This document shows positions 42,953-50,486 of a stretch of 64,000 nucleotides of DNA, piece after piece. Made by a program: the position numbers and the translations under genes. This DNA is from CAYYYJ01 sp964631205. GTDB taxonomy: Archaea > Aenigmatarchaeota > Aenigmatarchaeia > QMZP01 > JACQNV01. The DNA is taken from assembly GCA_964631205.1 (NCBI GenBank), contig CAZVWU010000003.1:36453-100452 (forward strand). Direction: 5' to 3'. The number at the start of each line of letters is the position of its first letter. Within the stretch, counting starts at the first letter, position 1. The notes under the pieces are model-generated. The model saw only the letters and a program-made list of their open reading frames with translations, did no database searches and was not told where the DNA came from.

Positions 42953-43396
42953 TTAGCTTCCTTTAACTTCATTTACAGCAGGTTTGGCTATTGGCATATC
43001 AAGCGGGATTTTATTTCCCTTCCTTTCAAAAACCCTTATCCTCATCTTGTCGGACATATTAAGCTTGATTATTTTGAGGTTCGATGGATCAATAGGCTTT
43101 GAAATCTGGCTCCCGTCAACTTTTTTGGCTTTCACGCCTTCAATATAAATTTTCAGTTTTTTCATATCTACCCGTTCCACAAGGCCGCGTGTTTTTCTGG
43201 AACTGCCTTTCATTATCTCAACTTCGTCCCCCTTTCTGACAGGGATCGACCTCTTGCCATATTGTTTTTTCAGCTCTTTTGAAAGGTGGGCTGAAAGCAG
43301 CTTATGCCTCACATGGTTTGGGGCATTGTACCTGTATTTTCTCTGCTTCCTAGGCTGTTTGCTCGCCACCCATTTTCTTGACCATTGTTTTTTCAT
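42953..43396 (-). CDS. rpl24: Ribosomal protein L24 (uL24)
   Basis: Assembly-initiating protein of the large subunit. The N-terminal half is the archaeal-type KQRKYRYNAPNHVRHKLLSA, and the KOW motif is in VRKGDEVEIMKGSSRKTRGL. The C-terminus has an unusual extra stretch of about 35 residues after ISKPIDPSNLKIIKLN, ending DMPIAKPAVNEVKGS, probably lineage-specific. Length 147 aa is a little above the usual 120. It sits between L14 and S4e. The 36 nt before the ATG include the U-rich AACTTTTCTTT. Confidence 0.93.
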   Translation of the reverse strand: MKKQWSRKWVASKQPRKQRKYRYNAPNHVRHKLLSAHLSKELKKQYGKRSIPVRKGDEVEIMKGSSRKTRGLVERVDMKKLKIYIEGVKAKKVDGSQISKPIDPSNLKIIKLNMSDKMRIRVFERKGNKIPLDMPIAKPAVNEVKGS

Positions 43397-43432
43397 AAAA
43401 TCTCTTCAAAGAAAAGTTCCTTTTTTTTATTA

Positions 43433-43831
43433 TTACACTACAATCGTTGCGATCTTCCCTACTGTTGGGAACCTCTCGAGTACTTCCTTTGCTACTGGTC
43501 CCTTTATGATTGTGCCTTTTGGCTCGAATTTTTCTGTGACAACTACGCCGGCATTGTCTTCAAAGCTGATCCGAATCCCGTCAAGCCTCCGATATTCTTT
43601 CCTCTGCCTGATTATGACAGCCATGTGGACTTGGTGGCGGACATTTTCCACTCCGGATTTGACTTTGCACGAGACCTGGTCTGCGACGCCGCCTGAAGGG
43701 CGGGACCTTCTCCTTCCGCGGAATCCGCGGACAGAGATTATTTCGAGCACCTTTGCCCCGCTGTTGTCTGCGCATTTCATTTCAGAGCCAACCTGCAATC
43801 CTTTTGTTACCGATGCTGATACTGCCTTCAT
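43433..43831 (-). CDS. rpl14: Ribosomal protein L14 (uL14)
   Basis: Highly conserved large-subunit protein at the interface with the small subunit. Blocks are GSEMKCADNSGAKVLEIISV, RGRRRSRPSGGVADQVSCKV, MAVIIRQRKEYRRLDG and FEPKGTIIKGPVAKEVLERF. Length 132 aa is as expected. Immediately before the ATG lies a near-hairpin (ACTTTTTCTTT / AAAGAAAAACT, about 43837-43870) within the 157-nt gap to S17. A separate promoter in this gap is possible, since the spacing is unusually long for the operon. Confidence 0.96.
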   Translation of the reverse strand: MKAVSASVTKGLQVGSEMKCADNSGAKVLEIISVRGFRGRRRSRPSGGVADQVSCKVKSGVENVRHQVHMAVIIRQRKEYRRLDGIRISFEDNAGVVVTEKFEPKGTIIKGPVAKEVLERFPTVGKIATIVV

Positions 43832-43988
43832 ATCACTTTTTCTTTCCTTATATCCTATATAAAGAAAAACTGAACTAAAAGAAAACAGGCAATAAATGCC
43901 AGATTCTTCAAGTAACTTTTCTTTTTCAAATAAAACTCTATCGTCTCAAGAAAGGTATTATGTCCTTTTATTCAGATAGAGATTCACA

Positions 43989-44315
43989 TTATTGTCCAAC
44001 ACCCACCACCACAAAAGATTTTGTTTTTGACAGCGGCCTGCATTCGGCTACTGTCACCTTGTCGCCTTCTTTTGCGCGTATGCATGCGGGGTTGTAAGCG
44101 TGGATTATGCTTTTTCTCCTTTCGAACCTTTCATATTTTGGAAGGTAAAGGTTGTGGCCCCATTCAACAACCGCTGTGCTTTTGGCTTTGGAGCTCTTCA
44201 CTGTCCCTTCGAAAACCCTTCCCCTTATTGGGAGCGTTCCATGCCATGGGCATTTTGCATCCATGCAGGAATTTGAAGGCGCCTTGACATCAAGACCTAT
44301 GTTGGTTTTGGGCAT
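43989..44315 (-). CDS. rps17: Ribosomal protein S17 (uS17)
   Basis: Small-subunit primary rRNA-binding protein of the archaeal type. It starts TNIGLDVKAPSNSCMDAKCP, then WHGTLPIRGRVFEGTVKSSK and LPKYERFERRKSIIHAYNPA, with a C-terminal OB strand (SKTKSFVVVGVG). Length 108 aa is normal. It is the first gene of the leftward ribosomal block. The genes that usually precede it (S3, L29, Rpp29) are absent; a divergent hypothetical gene lies there instead. Confidence 0.95.
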   Translation of the reverse strand: MPKTNIGLDVKAPSNSCMDAKCPWHGTLPIRGRVFEGTVKSSKAKSTAVVEWGHNLYLPKYERFERRKSIIHAYNPACIRAKEGDKVTVAECRPLSKTKSFVVVGVGQ

Positions 44316-44416
44316 AACTAATATTGCCAGTCAGGTTTATAAAGGCTTAACGGGTGTTTGTATTTCGAAGTTTATAAAAACTGTTTCACAAAGATTCAGA
44401 AAGAGGCTGAAGCAGG

Positions 44417-44746
44417 ATGAGAATAACTTTATGGTATAGGGAGCCGATGGTTAAAGGCAAAAGGGAAGGCACAGCATATTTTAGGCGTGCTGATGTTCCA
44501 TATGGGTTGGGTATTCAGAAATTGTGCAGAGCGCTTGGAGTGCGGGGAGTTGCTGAATTCCAGTACAATTCAATTGGCAACGACACGATAGGAGACTGGA
44601 GGGCAGGAGGCCAGCTTGAGGATGGAGCTAATTATCTTTTGCCAACAATAGCTGATCATGATGAACAAAAAGAGTTTCTGGACAATTTCAGGAGGCTTAC
44701 AAGCGAGGCTTTGCTTTATAAGGCGAGAGCTTTGGCTGGAAAATAA
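44417..44746 (+). CDS. Hypothetical protein, 109 aa
   Basis: Unrecognised. A soluble alpha/beta protein beginning MRITLWYREPMVKGKREGTA, with a Gly/Asp-rich centre (SIGNDTIGDWRAGGQLEDGA) and a C-terminal helix (LTSEALLYKARALAGK). Weak Shine-Dalgarno-like bases (AGAGG) lie 12 nt before the ATG. A TATA-like GTTTATAAAAAC near 44368 could give a 20-nt leader. It is divergent from S17, from which it is separated by 101 nt. Confidence 0.5.
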   Translation: MRITLWYREPMVKGKREGTAYFRRADVPYGLGIQKLCRALGVRGVAEFQYNSIGNDTIGDWRAGGQLEDGANYLLPTIADHDEQKEFLDNFRRLTSEALLYKARALAGK

Positions 44747-44792
44747 AAAACTAAAGAAAATACCATTTCAGGTTATATATACCCAAAGAAAC

Positions 44793-45032
44793 TTACCTTG
44801 CTTTGCACACTGGGCATTTTTGGCATGAAGTTGCCTTCATTACAATAACTAGGCCAAACAATACCACAAGCAGCCACCACGGGCTTACTGGCGCTTTGGC
44901 TCCTAGCCATCCCATGTCGCCTGCAACTCCGTACAGACCGACCAGCAAAACAAGCAGCCCGAAAACCAGCTTTCCTGTCATGCAGCCCGGCGCGTGCTCG
45001 AGAGTTTTAGCTACTGATTTTTTAGATGCCAT
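44793..45032 (-). CDS. Small membrane protein with C-terminal CxxCxxC, 79 aa
   Basis: Two transmembrane helices (about residues 20-38, GKLVFGLLVLLVGLYGVAG, and 51-66, PWWLLVVLFGLVIVM) with a short polar loop, followed by a cytoplasmic-looking tail TSCQKCPVCKAR that could bind metal. The N-terminus is basic. It is located 22 nt downstream of the cyclophilin lipoprotein gene on the same strand, so it is probably in one transcription unit with it. I do not recognise the family; similar short proteins are common in Woesearchaeota-type genomes (general knowledge). Confidence 0.65.
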   Translation of the reverse strand: MASKKSVAKTLEHAPGCMTGKLVFGLLVLLVGLYGVAGDMGWLGAKAPVSPWWLLVVLFGLVIVMKATSCQKCPVCKAR

Positions 45033-45054
45033 CTGAATAATTGGGTTTCCCCTC

Positions 45055-45663
45055 TTATATATTCACAGTAATTTTTTGTATGATTATATCAGAAACAGGC
45101 CTATCATTCTCGCCTGTCTGGACTTTGCCTATAGCCTCAACAACATCAATCCCCTCTACAACTTTTCCGAAAATTGCATGTTTTCCGTCAAGCCATGTGG
45201 TTGGGGCAAGGGTAATAAAGAACTGGCTGCCGCCTGTATTAGGGCCGGCATTCGCCATTGACAGGATGCCTTTTGAATTGTGTTTTAGCTGAGGAGAGAA
45301 TTCATCTGGTATTTCATATCCGGGCCCGCCTGTGCCATCCCCTTTAGGATCTCCGGCCTGTATCATGAAATCAGGGATTATTCTGTGGAACGTCAGCGTA
45401 TTGTAAAAATTGCTTTTTGCTAATTTGATGAAATTGTTTGCTGTTATTGGAACCTTATCAAGAAAAATTTCTGCCTTGAAATTCCCTTTGTTGGTTTCAA
45501 AAACTGCTGTAGGGTTCGCCATTTGGATATTTTGTGGGCTGGAGTTTAAATTGGCTTCTGTTGTTCTGGATTCTGAAACAGGCGGGGTTTTTGTCTGGAT
45601 ATTCTGGGCGCAGCCGCTGATTACTAATATGGACAGCAGAAAAACAGCAGGCAAAAATTTCAT
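45055..45663 (-). CDS. Cyclophilin-type peptidyl-prolyl isomerase, lipoprotein
   Basis: Catalyses cis-trans isomerisation of proline bonds, here outside the membrane. The signal LPAVFLLSILVISGC has a lipobox with Cys 18. The catalytic core has FYNTLTFHRIIPDFMIQAGD, GGPGYEIPDEF, GILSMANAGPNTGGSQFFIT and DGKHAIFGKVVEG, all standard. The 30 residues after the lipobox form a Ser/Thr/Pro linker. Length 202 aa. It probably assists folding of the many secreted proteins of this organism, an inference from location rather than from sequence. Confidence 0.92.
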   Translation of the reverse strand: MKFLPAVFLLSILVISGCAQNIQTKTPPVSESRTTEANLNSSPQNIQMANPTAVFETNKGNFKAEIFLDKVPITANNFIKLAKSNFYNTLTFHRIIPDFMIQAGDPKGDGTGGPGYEIPDEFSPQLKHNSKGILSMANAGPNTGGSQFFITLAPTTWLDGKHAIFGKVVEGIDVVEAIGKVQTGENDRPVSDIIIQKITVNI

Positions 45664-45784
45664 ATAATATTTTGGTGTTTGCGGCTTATAATAAAGGTGT
45701 TTTTAAGCACAAAGTAATTTAAGGCTTTAATATATCGCTGAATTGCTACGCAACAGATAGTCTAGCAACTTCGTTGCTCAGAAA

Positions 45785-46486
45785 TTATTTGAATGCAGGA
45801 AAATGGTCATATCCAACACTAATCAATACATTACTTCGGTCAGGATATTTTTTTAGTAGTTGATGGAATTTTTCTCGTGAATAACCATTACAATGTTTTA
45901 ACACCATTTCTTCAAACTCTAAATTTTTGGGACCCATTGACAATAGTCGCAATGTATATCCAGGCGGTTTCTGTAAAATTTCTGCCAGAAATCTTACTAA
46001 GTCTGGTAAATCTTCACTTTGTTGAGTACTGCACACGTATATCGCAAGTGTCAAAAGTGATCTATCTAAATCTTCCTCATTAATTTTTGCCTTTCTTTTG
46101 ATGTATTCTCGAGTATCTTGTGCATGCAAGTCTCCCAATGCTTCTTCATATGGCAGTCTAAATAATTTTGCTAATTGTTTAATATAGAACTGTGTTGGTG
46201 AAAGAAGAGGCTCCTCTATCTCTGCATCTTCCCTTAATACTAACCATGTTTGAGGACTGCTCTCTATATGAGCAACTAAATTTTGATGAACATAATCAGC
46301 AGGCTTCCTTGAAAAATGCTCTTCACCAAGCAAATGGAGTTGCCGTCCGTTCAACTCTCTTTCTATATACCTAAATTCACCATTTGTCAAATCTCTTAAA
46401 TTGTCATAGTCTCTAAATATTCTCTCTAATTTTCTAACCGCTTTTGTAAATATTTGGTATAATTGACCTTCATTTTTGAATGACAT
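45785..46486 (-). CDS. Hypothetical protein, 233 aa (faint TraB/EreA-like pattern)
   Basis: Unrecognised. GRQLHLLGEEHFSR near residue 50 and the last residues NVLISVGYDHFPAFK resemble the paired G-E-x-H and G-x-x-H motifs of the TraB/ChaN/erythromycin-esterase-like fold, and the intervening region is helical, as in that fold. The overall similarity is weak, so this is only a suggestion. CTTTATAAATC at about 46508-46518 is 27 nt upstream of ATG 46486, so the message should be leaderless. It is followed downstream by a small hairpin (AGCAAC-TTC-GTTGCT, 45763-45777). Confidence 0.5.
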   Translation of the reverse strand: MSFKNEGQLYQIFTKAVRKLERIFRDYDNLRDLTNGEFRYIERELNGRQLHLLGEEHFSRKPADYVHQNLVAHIESSPQTWLVLREDAEIEEPLLSPTQFYIKQLAKLFRLPYEEALGDLHAQDTREYIKRKAKINEEDLDRSLLTLAIYVCSTQQSEDLPDLVRFLAEILQKPPGYTLRLLSMGPKNLEFEEMVLKHCNGYSREKFHQLLKKYPDRSNVLISVGYDHFPAFK

Positions 46487-46657
46487 ACCAATAAGATTTT
46501 CATGAAGATTTATAAAGCTTTTGGTTATTTTACTACTTATGTGCTACTATGACAGGATGGCAGGCACACCTAAACTGTTGTCTGCTTAGCAGATTATTGA
46601 TAAAAGGTTAGGACTCTCAAACTCATCTATTTTTAGCATCGAGTGCTATAGACTGGT

Positions 46658-47098
46658 ATGGACAGGGAAGAGATTTTCGCCTATCTGGAAGAGAGGTTCG
46701 GCCTCGAGAGGGGCCTTTTCAAGGATCTGGAATTTTTTGAAAGGTCAAAGGGCAGGATTTTTGCTATAAATAAAGGATCTGTTGGGTTTTTGGATAAGGT
46801 GAATCCTGTTAGCTTTGGCCTGCTTTTTGGAAGGGCTCATGGATCTTTCAAGCCTTCAAGCGTGATAATCCAGATTTTTGGCGAACATGCGACTAAAAAT
46901 GTTTTGGAACTGGATGCAGAGAAAACAAAAGAGTATATTAAAGGGTCAGATTTAGAGATAAAAAATATAGGAAATTGCGCTGATGGTTATGTTATTTTAA
47001 AATATAAAAATTACCCTCTTGGCGTCGGATTATTGAAAAACAACAAGCTCAAAAACATGCTGCAGAAGGGGAAGAGGGCGAATGTGGATATGCTTTAG
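46658..47098 (+). CDS. PUA-like RNA-binding domain protein, 146 aa
   Basis: Resembles the stand-alone domain otherwise found at the C-terminus of NOL1/NOP2/RsmF-type RNA methyltransferases. LEERFGLERGLFKDLEFFER is the pre-PUA helix region, with FAINKGSVGFLDKVNPVSFG, then GYVILKYKNYPLGVGLLKNN near the end, the PUA-type strand pattern. No methyltransferase motif is present. A role in rRNA or tRNA modification is likely as an accessory factor; the assignment is by pattern only. It overlaps the convergent hicA by 4 nt. Confidence 0.6.
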   Translation: MDREEIFAYLEERFGLERGLFKDLEFFERSKGRIFAINKGSVGFLDKVNPVSFGLLFGRAHGSFKPSSVIIQIFGEHATKNVLELDAEKTKEYIKGSDLEIKNIGNCADGYVILKYKNYPLGVGLLKNNKLKNMLQKGKRANVDML

Positions 47099-47316
47099 CC
47101 TGTAAATTCTTCCCTTGGCTTGCCTGTCTGTTTTATAATATATTGAATGACAAAAATAGTGACCTCATTACCATGAGGCACCCAAGTTGTCCAGACTTTA
47201 CCGTCTTGGTCTGTTTTCTTGAATGTTATATGTTTTCTCGACCTAACCTCCATAAATCCGTTTGATTTTAATATTCTTATTACTGTTTCCTGAGGAAGCG
47301 GCCTAAGCTTGGGCAT
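47095..47316 (-). CDS. hicA: HicA-type toxin, module 1
   Basis: Double-stranded RNA-binding-like mRNA interferase. ETVIRILKSNGFMEVRSRKH holds the catalytic His region (the usual GSH is replaced by RKH), followed by ITFKKTDQDGK and WTTWVPHGNEVTIFVIQYII, then PREEF at the end. The fold length (73 aa) is right. The change from GSH to RKH and the lost Gly might weaken activity. The gene overlaps hicB by 14 nt. The order (antitoxin first) occurs in many archaeal HicAB loci. Confidence 0.8.
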   Translation of the reverse strand: MPKLRPLPQETVIRILKSNGFMEVRSRKHITFKKTDQDGKVWTTWVPHGNEVTIFVIQYIIKQTGKPREEFTG

Positions 47317-47566
47317 GAGAAATCTCCATCTTTACTGGAACATTTATTACAGAAACAGATGCCGCCATCATAGACTCTATTGTAGGTTTTTGCGTATCCG
47401 GGTCTTCGAAATATTCTTCTATCAGGTCTTTCATATTTTCAATTACTTCTTTCTCGGTTTTTCCCTGTGTTGCTATATCTAACATAGGGCAAGCTGCAAC
47501 AAACCAGCTGCCTTCCTTAGTTATAACAACAGACAAAGGTACTGGGATTTTGTCTGGATGTTCCAT
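47303..47566 (-). CDS. hicB: HicB-type antitoxin, module 1
   Basis: Partial RNase H-like fold that neutralises HicA. KIPVPLSVVITKEGSWFVAA, then CPMLDIATQGKTEKEVIENM and KDLIEEYF are the family core. I set the start at ATG 47566 (MEHPDKIP) because GCATTTAAAG at about 47590-47600 lies about 27 nt upstream and AGGAAG precedes it closely; the frame extends to 47614 but starts before that promoter. There is no clear C-terminal DNA-binding domain. Confidence 0.8.
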   Translation of the reverse strand: MEHPDKIPVPLSVVITKEGSWFVAACPMLDIATQGKTEKEVIENMKDLIEEYFEDPDTQKPTIESMMAASVSVINVPVKMEISHAQA

Positions 47567-47685
47567 AACTTCCTGTTTATTTTTAGATGCTTTCTTTAAA
47601 TGCTTGTAGACCACGCTATAACATGCCCCAGAAAGGGAAGAGGATGAATGTGGAAAGCTGCCTTACCCATATATTTTAATTTTCC

Positions 47686-48419
47686 TTAACCTCTTAACCT
47701 TTTTCTCATTGCTGTTAATAATGGCGGCTCTTGATGATCAGGAACTTGCGATATCCTTCTTTTATCACTGCGAGGAACATACGGGCTTTTGCCACAATAC
47801 GACAAAAAAGCCGCCAACATATTTTCATCCTGCTGGAAGCCTTCTCTTGCTAGCTGCCTTCCAATATCAAATGCTGCAAGATATCTTTTGGCGCTATAAC
47901 CTGCTAAAACAGGTTTGTCTAAAAGGCGATCAATTGTTTCTTCATTAGTTAATCCAGCCAATCTCCCTAATCTTGTTTTTTGCCGCACAACCCTTTCATG
48001 GTCCAAGCCTGCAAATTGAGGACAGGTTAGTATGGCTTTCTTGACTTTATCTTCATCCCCATAAACTTCTGTTCCCTCACGCACAACCCTTTCNNNNNNN
48101 NNNNNNNNNNNNNNNNNNNNNNNNNNNNNNNNNNNNNNNNNNNNNNNNNNNNNNNNNNNNNNNNNNNNNNNNNNNNNNNNNNNNNNNNNNNNNTTCCCTC
48201 ACGCACAACCCTTTCATGATCATAGCCTGCAAATGGAGGAAAGGTTAGGATGGCTGTTTTGACGTCTTCAAAACCACAATCATAGATTTCTGAAATTCCT
48301 CTAAACAAATCCCTTAATTCATTCCGAGTTTTTGTTCTATGATGAAACCGGCCGCTCTCAGACAATCTTCGGGCTTCCCCTTCAGTAAACCCGATTGAAA
48401 CCAATTCTTCTAATAGCAT
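47686..48419 (-). CDS. Helical-repeat protein, about 203 aa (assembly gap inside)
   Basis: Two repeats of a unit reading AILTFPPFAGYDHERVVRE and AILTCPQFAGLDHERVVRQK, about 45 residues apart, in a helical context, somewhat like the mTERF-type repeat pattern. I do not recognise the family. The N block (48094-48193) splits the gene, but the 22 bases before it and the 22 after it are identical (TTCCCTCACGCACAACCC then TTTC). Overlapping them gives one uninterrupted frame, so the gap is probably artificial. It starts MLLEELVSIGFTEGEARRLS. Confidence 0.6.
48094..48193. other. Assembly gap of 100 N, probably artificial
   Basis: Bases 48072-48093 and 48194-48215 are the same 22-mer. Contig ends that overlap should be merged; merging restores the reading frame of the helical-repeat gene. 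The alternative is a real missing tandem copy. Confidence 0.95.
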
Positions 48420-48603
48420 TTTACTTAATCACGGTGCCTGTTTAATTTGCAGGCTTTTAAAGCTTTTACTACAGGATTATTGGTTTTTACTTGGCTATGG
48501 GCTGAATGCAGCTCACATCAGAATATTGTCCGGATCAGAATCAGCCAATTATTCGAGCGGGGGCTTTTTTTAAATAAATTCTAAACTGAACAGGGAGGCT
48601 TTA

Positions 48604-48771
48604 TCACTTTGGCCCCTTCTCAGCCTCTTCCACCCATCTCCTGATCATTTTTTCTATTTCAGCTGAGATTTTGAGCTCTTTTAAAACACAGAGCGCCTTG
48701 AACTTCAAAAAAAGCTCTTTATCAATTTCTATTGTGGTTGTGATTGTTTCGGGCGGTTCTTCTCCGGCCAT
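48604..48771 (-). CDS. Orphan ribbon-helix-helix protein, 55 aa
   Basis: A small gene in the 418-nt gap between 48420 and 48837. It reads MAGEEPPETITTTIEIDKEL, then FLKFKALCVLKELKISAEIE and KMIRRWVEEAEKGPK. The TTTIEIDKEL strand followed by two helices is an RHH/CopG-like fold, typical of antitoxins or small repressors. CTTTAAAAATC at about 48791-48801 lies 25 nt upstream of the ATG. No toxin gene accompanies it. The rest of the interval (48420-48603) shows nothing I can assign. Confidence 0.6.
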   Translation of the reverse strand: MAGEEPPETITTTIEIDKELFLKFKALCVLKELKISAEIEKMIRRWVEEAEKGPK

Positions 48772-48897
48772 AACAATGCTATAATACTAAGATTTTTAAA
48801 GCTTTGCACCTTTACAGGAAGATACTTTTACACTCGGTTGCTCCAGATATCTAAATTAGAAAAGCTTTTAAATGCAATTAGCGTTATTATGAGATTT

Positions 48898-49749
48898 ATG
48901 ACAGAATACAAAACAGACGTAGAGAGATTTTTGGGAGAAGTCGTTGGTTACAGGAGACTTAAAGTTCTTACAGATGAAGGGTTTTTAAAAAACATAGTGG
49001 CAGACACCTCTCTAGAAACAAGGAAAGAGAGGATTTTAGCTCAATTTAGAAATACCTTTTTTGGTACAATGTATGCGGAGATAGGTCCTGATAAAAAAGC
49101 AGACTATCAGCCTGATGTAGAATTTTCTGAAATTTTACTGTTGGAATCTGTTTTAAAAGACGATTTTGGTAGTTCTGATACAACAGGTGCCCCAGGTGAG
49201 GAGGATTACGAGCCGTTTAAAACAGATTCAGGAGACACAAAAACGCAAAGCGACTCTAATATACATGGAAGAGCTTTGACTGATAAAGAGATCGAGAGTG
49301 ATGTAGCTGGCATAAAACTAGTCGGGATTATTCCTAAAGCAAAATATGTTTTACCTTTAATTGACAGAGCTTTTACTTCTAACGATTTCTGCGTCTCGGA
49401 AAAAGTGGATACGGGGAGAGCTTTTCTTACACATCAGTATATTCAGAGACTCTTGCGCAAAGCAGGCTTTGCAGAAGGCTCTTATGTCATTAGGCATTCG
49501 GAAGAACCTAGTGAAGATTTCAGTAACCTAAAAGAAGAGATTGTATTAGTCAATGGAATAGGATATTCAGTAGTTTTCAGACCCGAGAATGCTTTGAAAA
49601 GATTCTCTATAAAAGAAGAAAAGAAATCCAGATGCTCCGGAACGACAATATACTTGGATACAACAGAAGATATTGTGAAAAAATTGAACGACCTAGTTTC
49701 CAGATACCATGGAATATCAGGGGTTAGAAGGGGCGGTAAAAGATATTAA
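48898..49749 (+). CDS. Hypothetical protein, about 283 aa
   Basis: Unrecognised. The N-terminal 90 residues are helical (TEYKTDVERFLGEVVGYRRL), then comes an acidic, Ser/Thr/Asp-rich and probably disordered linker (about 110-150), then an alpha/beta C-terminal half (VAGIKLVGIIPKAKYVLPLI, IVLVNGIGYSVVFRPENAL). Start ATG 48898 is chosen because GCTTTTAAATGC near 48865-48876 lies 27 nt upstream; the frame extends to TTG 48838. It is adjacent to the first marC relic (49754), so it may be part of the inserted material. Confidence 0.5.
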   Translation: MTEYKTDVERFLGEVVGYRRLKVLTDEGFLKNIVADTSLETRKERILAQFRNTFFGTMYAEIGPDKKADYQPDVEFSEILLLESVLKDDFGSSDTTGAPGEEDYEPFKTDSGDTKTQSDSNIHGRALTDKEIESDVAGIKLVGIIPKAKYVLPLIDRAFTSNDFCVSEKVDTGRAFLTHQYIQRLLRKAGFAEGSYVIRHSEEPSEDFSNLKEEIVLVNGIGYSVVFRPENALKRFSIKEEKKSRCSGTTIYLDTTEDIVKKLNDLVSRYHGISGVRRGGKRY

Positions 49750-49753
49750 GGGA

Positions 49754-49831
49754 TTAAAAAATCTTTATCACTCCATAAATCACAAGCGCTTTTTCTATCA
49801 GGCCTATTGCTATTGCGGCTGTTATATGCCC
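49754..49831 (-). pseudogene. Relic of the marC 3' end, copy 1
   Basis: On the minus strand this reads ITAAIAIGLIEKALVIYGVI then KIF and a stop, almost identical to the last residues of MarC at 52060 (ITAAIAIGLIEKALVIYGVI then RVV). Only about 26 codons are present, and it starts directly at the hicA stop (49832). With copy 2 (50344) and the intact gene it forms three direct repeats that bracket the HicAB module and the A/B cassette. Confidence 0.85.
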
Positions 49832-50056
49832 CTAAAGATATTGTTCAAAATCGTCCCTCTTCAGTTTTATTTCTTCTAGTATAACTTTCAGTAGCACAGG
49901 ACCTATTTCCCTGTTTCCATGGAAAGGGATTGTTGTCGTCCTACCATCAGGATGTTGGTAAAACACATGGCTTCCTCTCTGCCTTACAGGAGCAAAGCCT
50001 AGTTTTAGAAGGATCTTTTCTAATTTATGCGGAGAAATTGGCAAAAGCCTTCCCAT
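49832..50056 (-). CDS. hicA: HicA-type toxin, module 2
   Basis: Canonical HicA: KLEKILLKLGFAPVRQRGSH has the catalytic GSH, then VFYQHPDGRTTTIPFHGNRE and IGPVLLKVILEEIKLKRDDF. Length 74 aa. It is predicted to be an mRNA-cleaving toxin with all key residues, unlike module 1, where RKH replaces GSH. It begins 9 nt after the hicB stop, and its own stop touches the marC relic at 49831, which suggests that the module was inserted as a unit. Confidence 0.9.
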   Translation of the reverse strand: MGRLLPISPHKLEKILLKLGFAPVRQRGSHVFYQHPDGRTTTIPFHGNREIGPVLLKVILEEIKLKRDDFEQYL

Positions 50057-50065
50057 AAAAACAGC

Positions 50066-50299
50066 TTAGTTTGTTATCACTTCTATCTGCTGGACGCCTA
50101 CAAATTTTGGTACGCTTTCTGGAGTGTGTTGTTCTTTTCTTGATTCTATGCAGAGTTCAATGACCTCTCTCATGTTTTCCATTAGCTCATCTATTGTTTC
50201 TCCTTGCGTGTGGCATCCCGGTATTCCTGGAACTTCCCCTACATACATATTGGCATCAGAGTCCTTTTCTATAACAACAGTAAAGATGTATTTTTTCAT
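50066..50299 (-). CDS. hicB: HicB-type antitoxin, module 2
   Basis: Short HicB (about 77 aa) with the typical KKYIFTVVIEKDSDANMYVG, then EVPGIPGCHTQGETIDELME and NMREVIELCIES. It blocks the HicA active site. ATG 50299 lies 27 nt after a TATA box (CTATTTATAAACC on the minus strand, about 50322-50334), so it is a leaderless start. The frame continues to 50437, but that extension runs through the second marC relic and is not coding. There is no fused DNA-binding domain. Confidence 0.9.
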   Translation of the reverse strand: MKKYIFTVVIEKDSDANMYVGEVPGIPGCHTQGETIDELMENMREVIELCIESRKEQHTPESVPKFVGVQQIEVITN

Positions 50300-50343
50300 A
50301 TTCTGAATAGATATATGCATCTGGTTTATAAATAGAGGGCAGC

Positions 50344-50395
50344 CTATAATATTTTTATCACCCCGTAAATTACCAGGGCTTTTTCTATCAGGCTT
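50344..50395 (-). pseudogene. Relic of the marC 3' end, copy 2
   Basis: The minus strand reads ISLIEKALVIYGVIKIL then a stop, matching the last 17 codons of MarC. The nucleotide match to the intact end is strongest over CCGTAAATTACCA and GCTTTTTCTATCAGGC. It lies between the HicAB module and the A/B cassette, so the marC tail has been duplicated at least twice, in the same orientation as the intact gene. Confidence 0.85.
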
Positions 50396-50486
50396 ATTTT
50401 GTCGGATGGTGTTAAATATAGATAGTCGGGTTATCAAGAAATAGCCACACTACAAGCTTTATATAGCTACTTCTAAATAATGAAAG

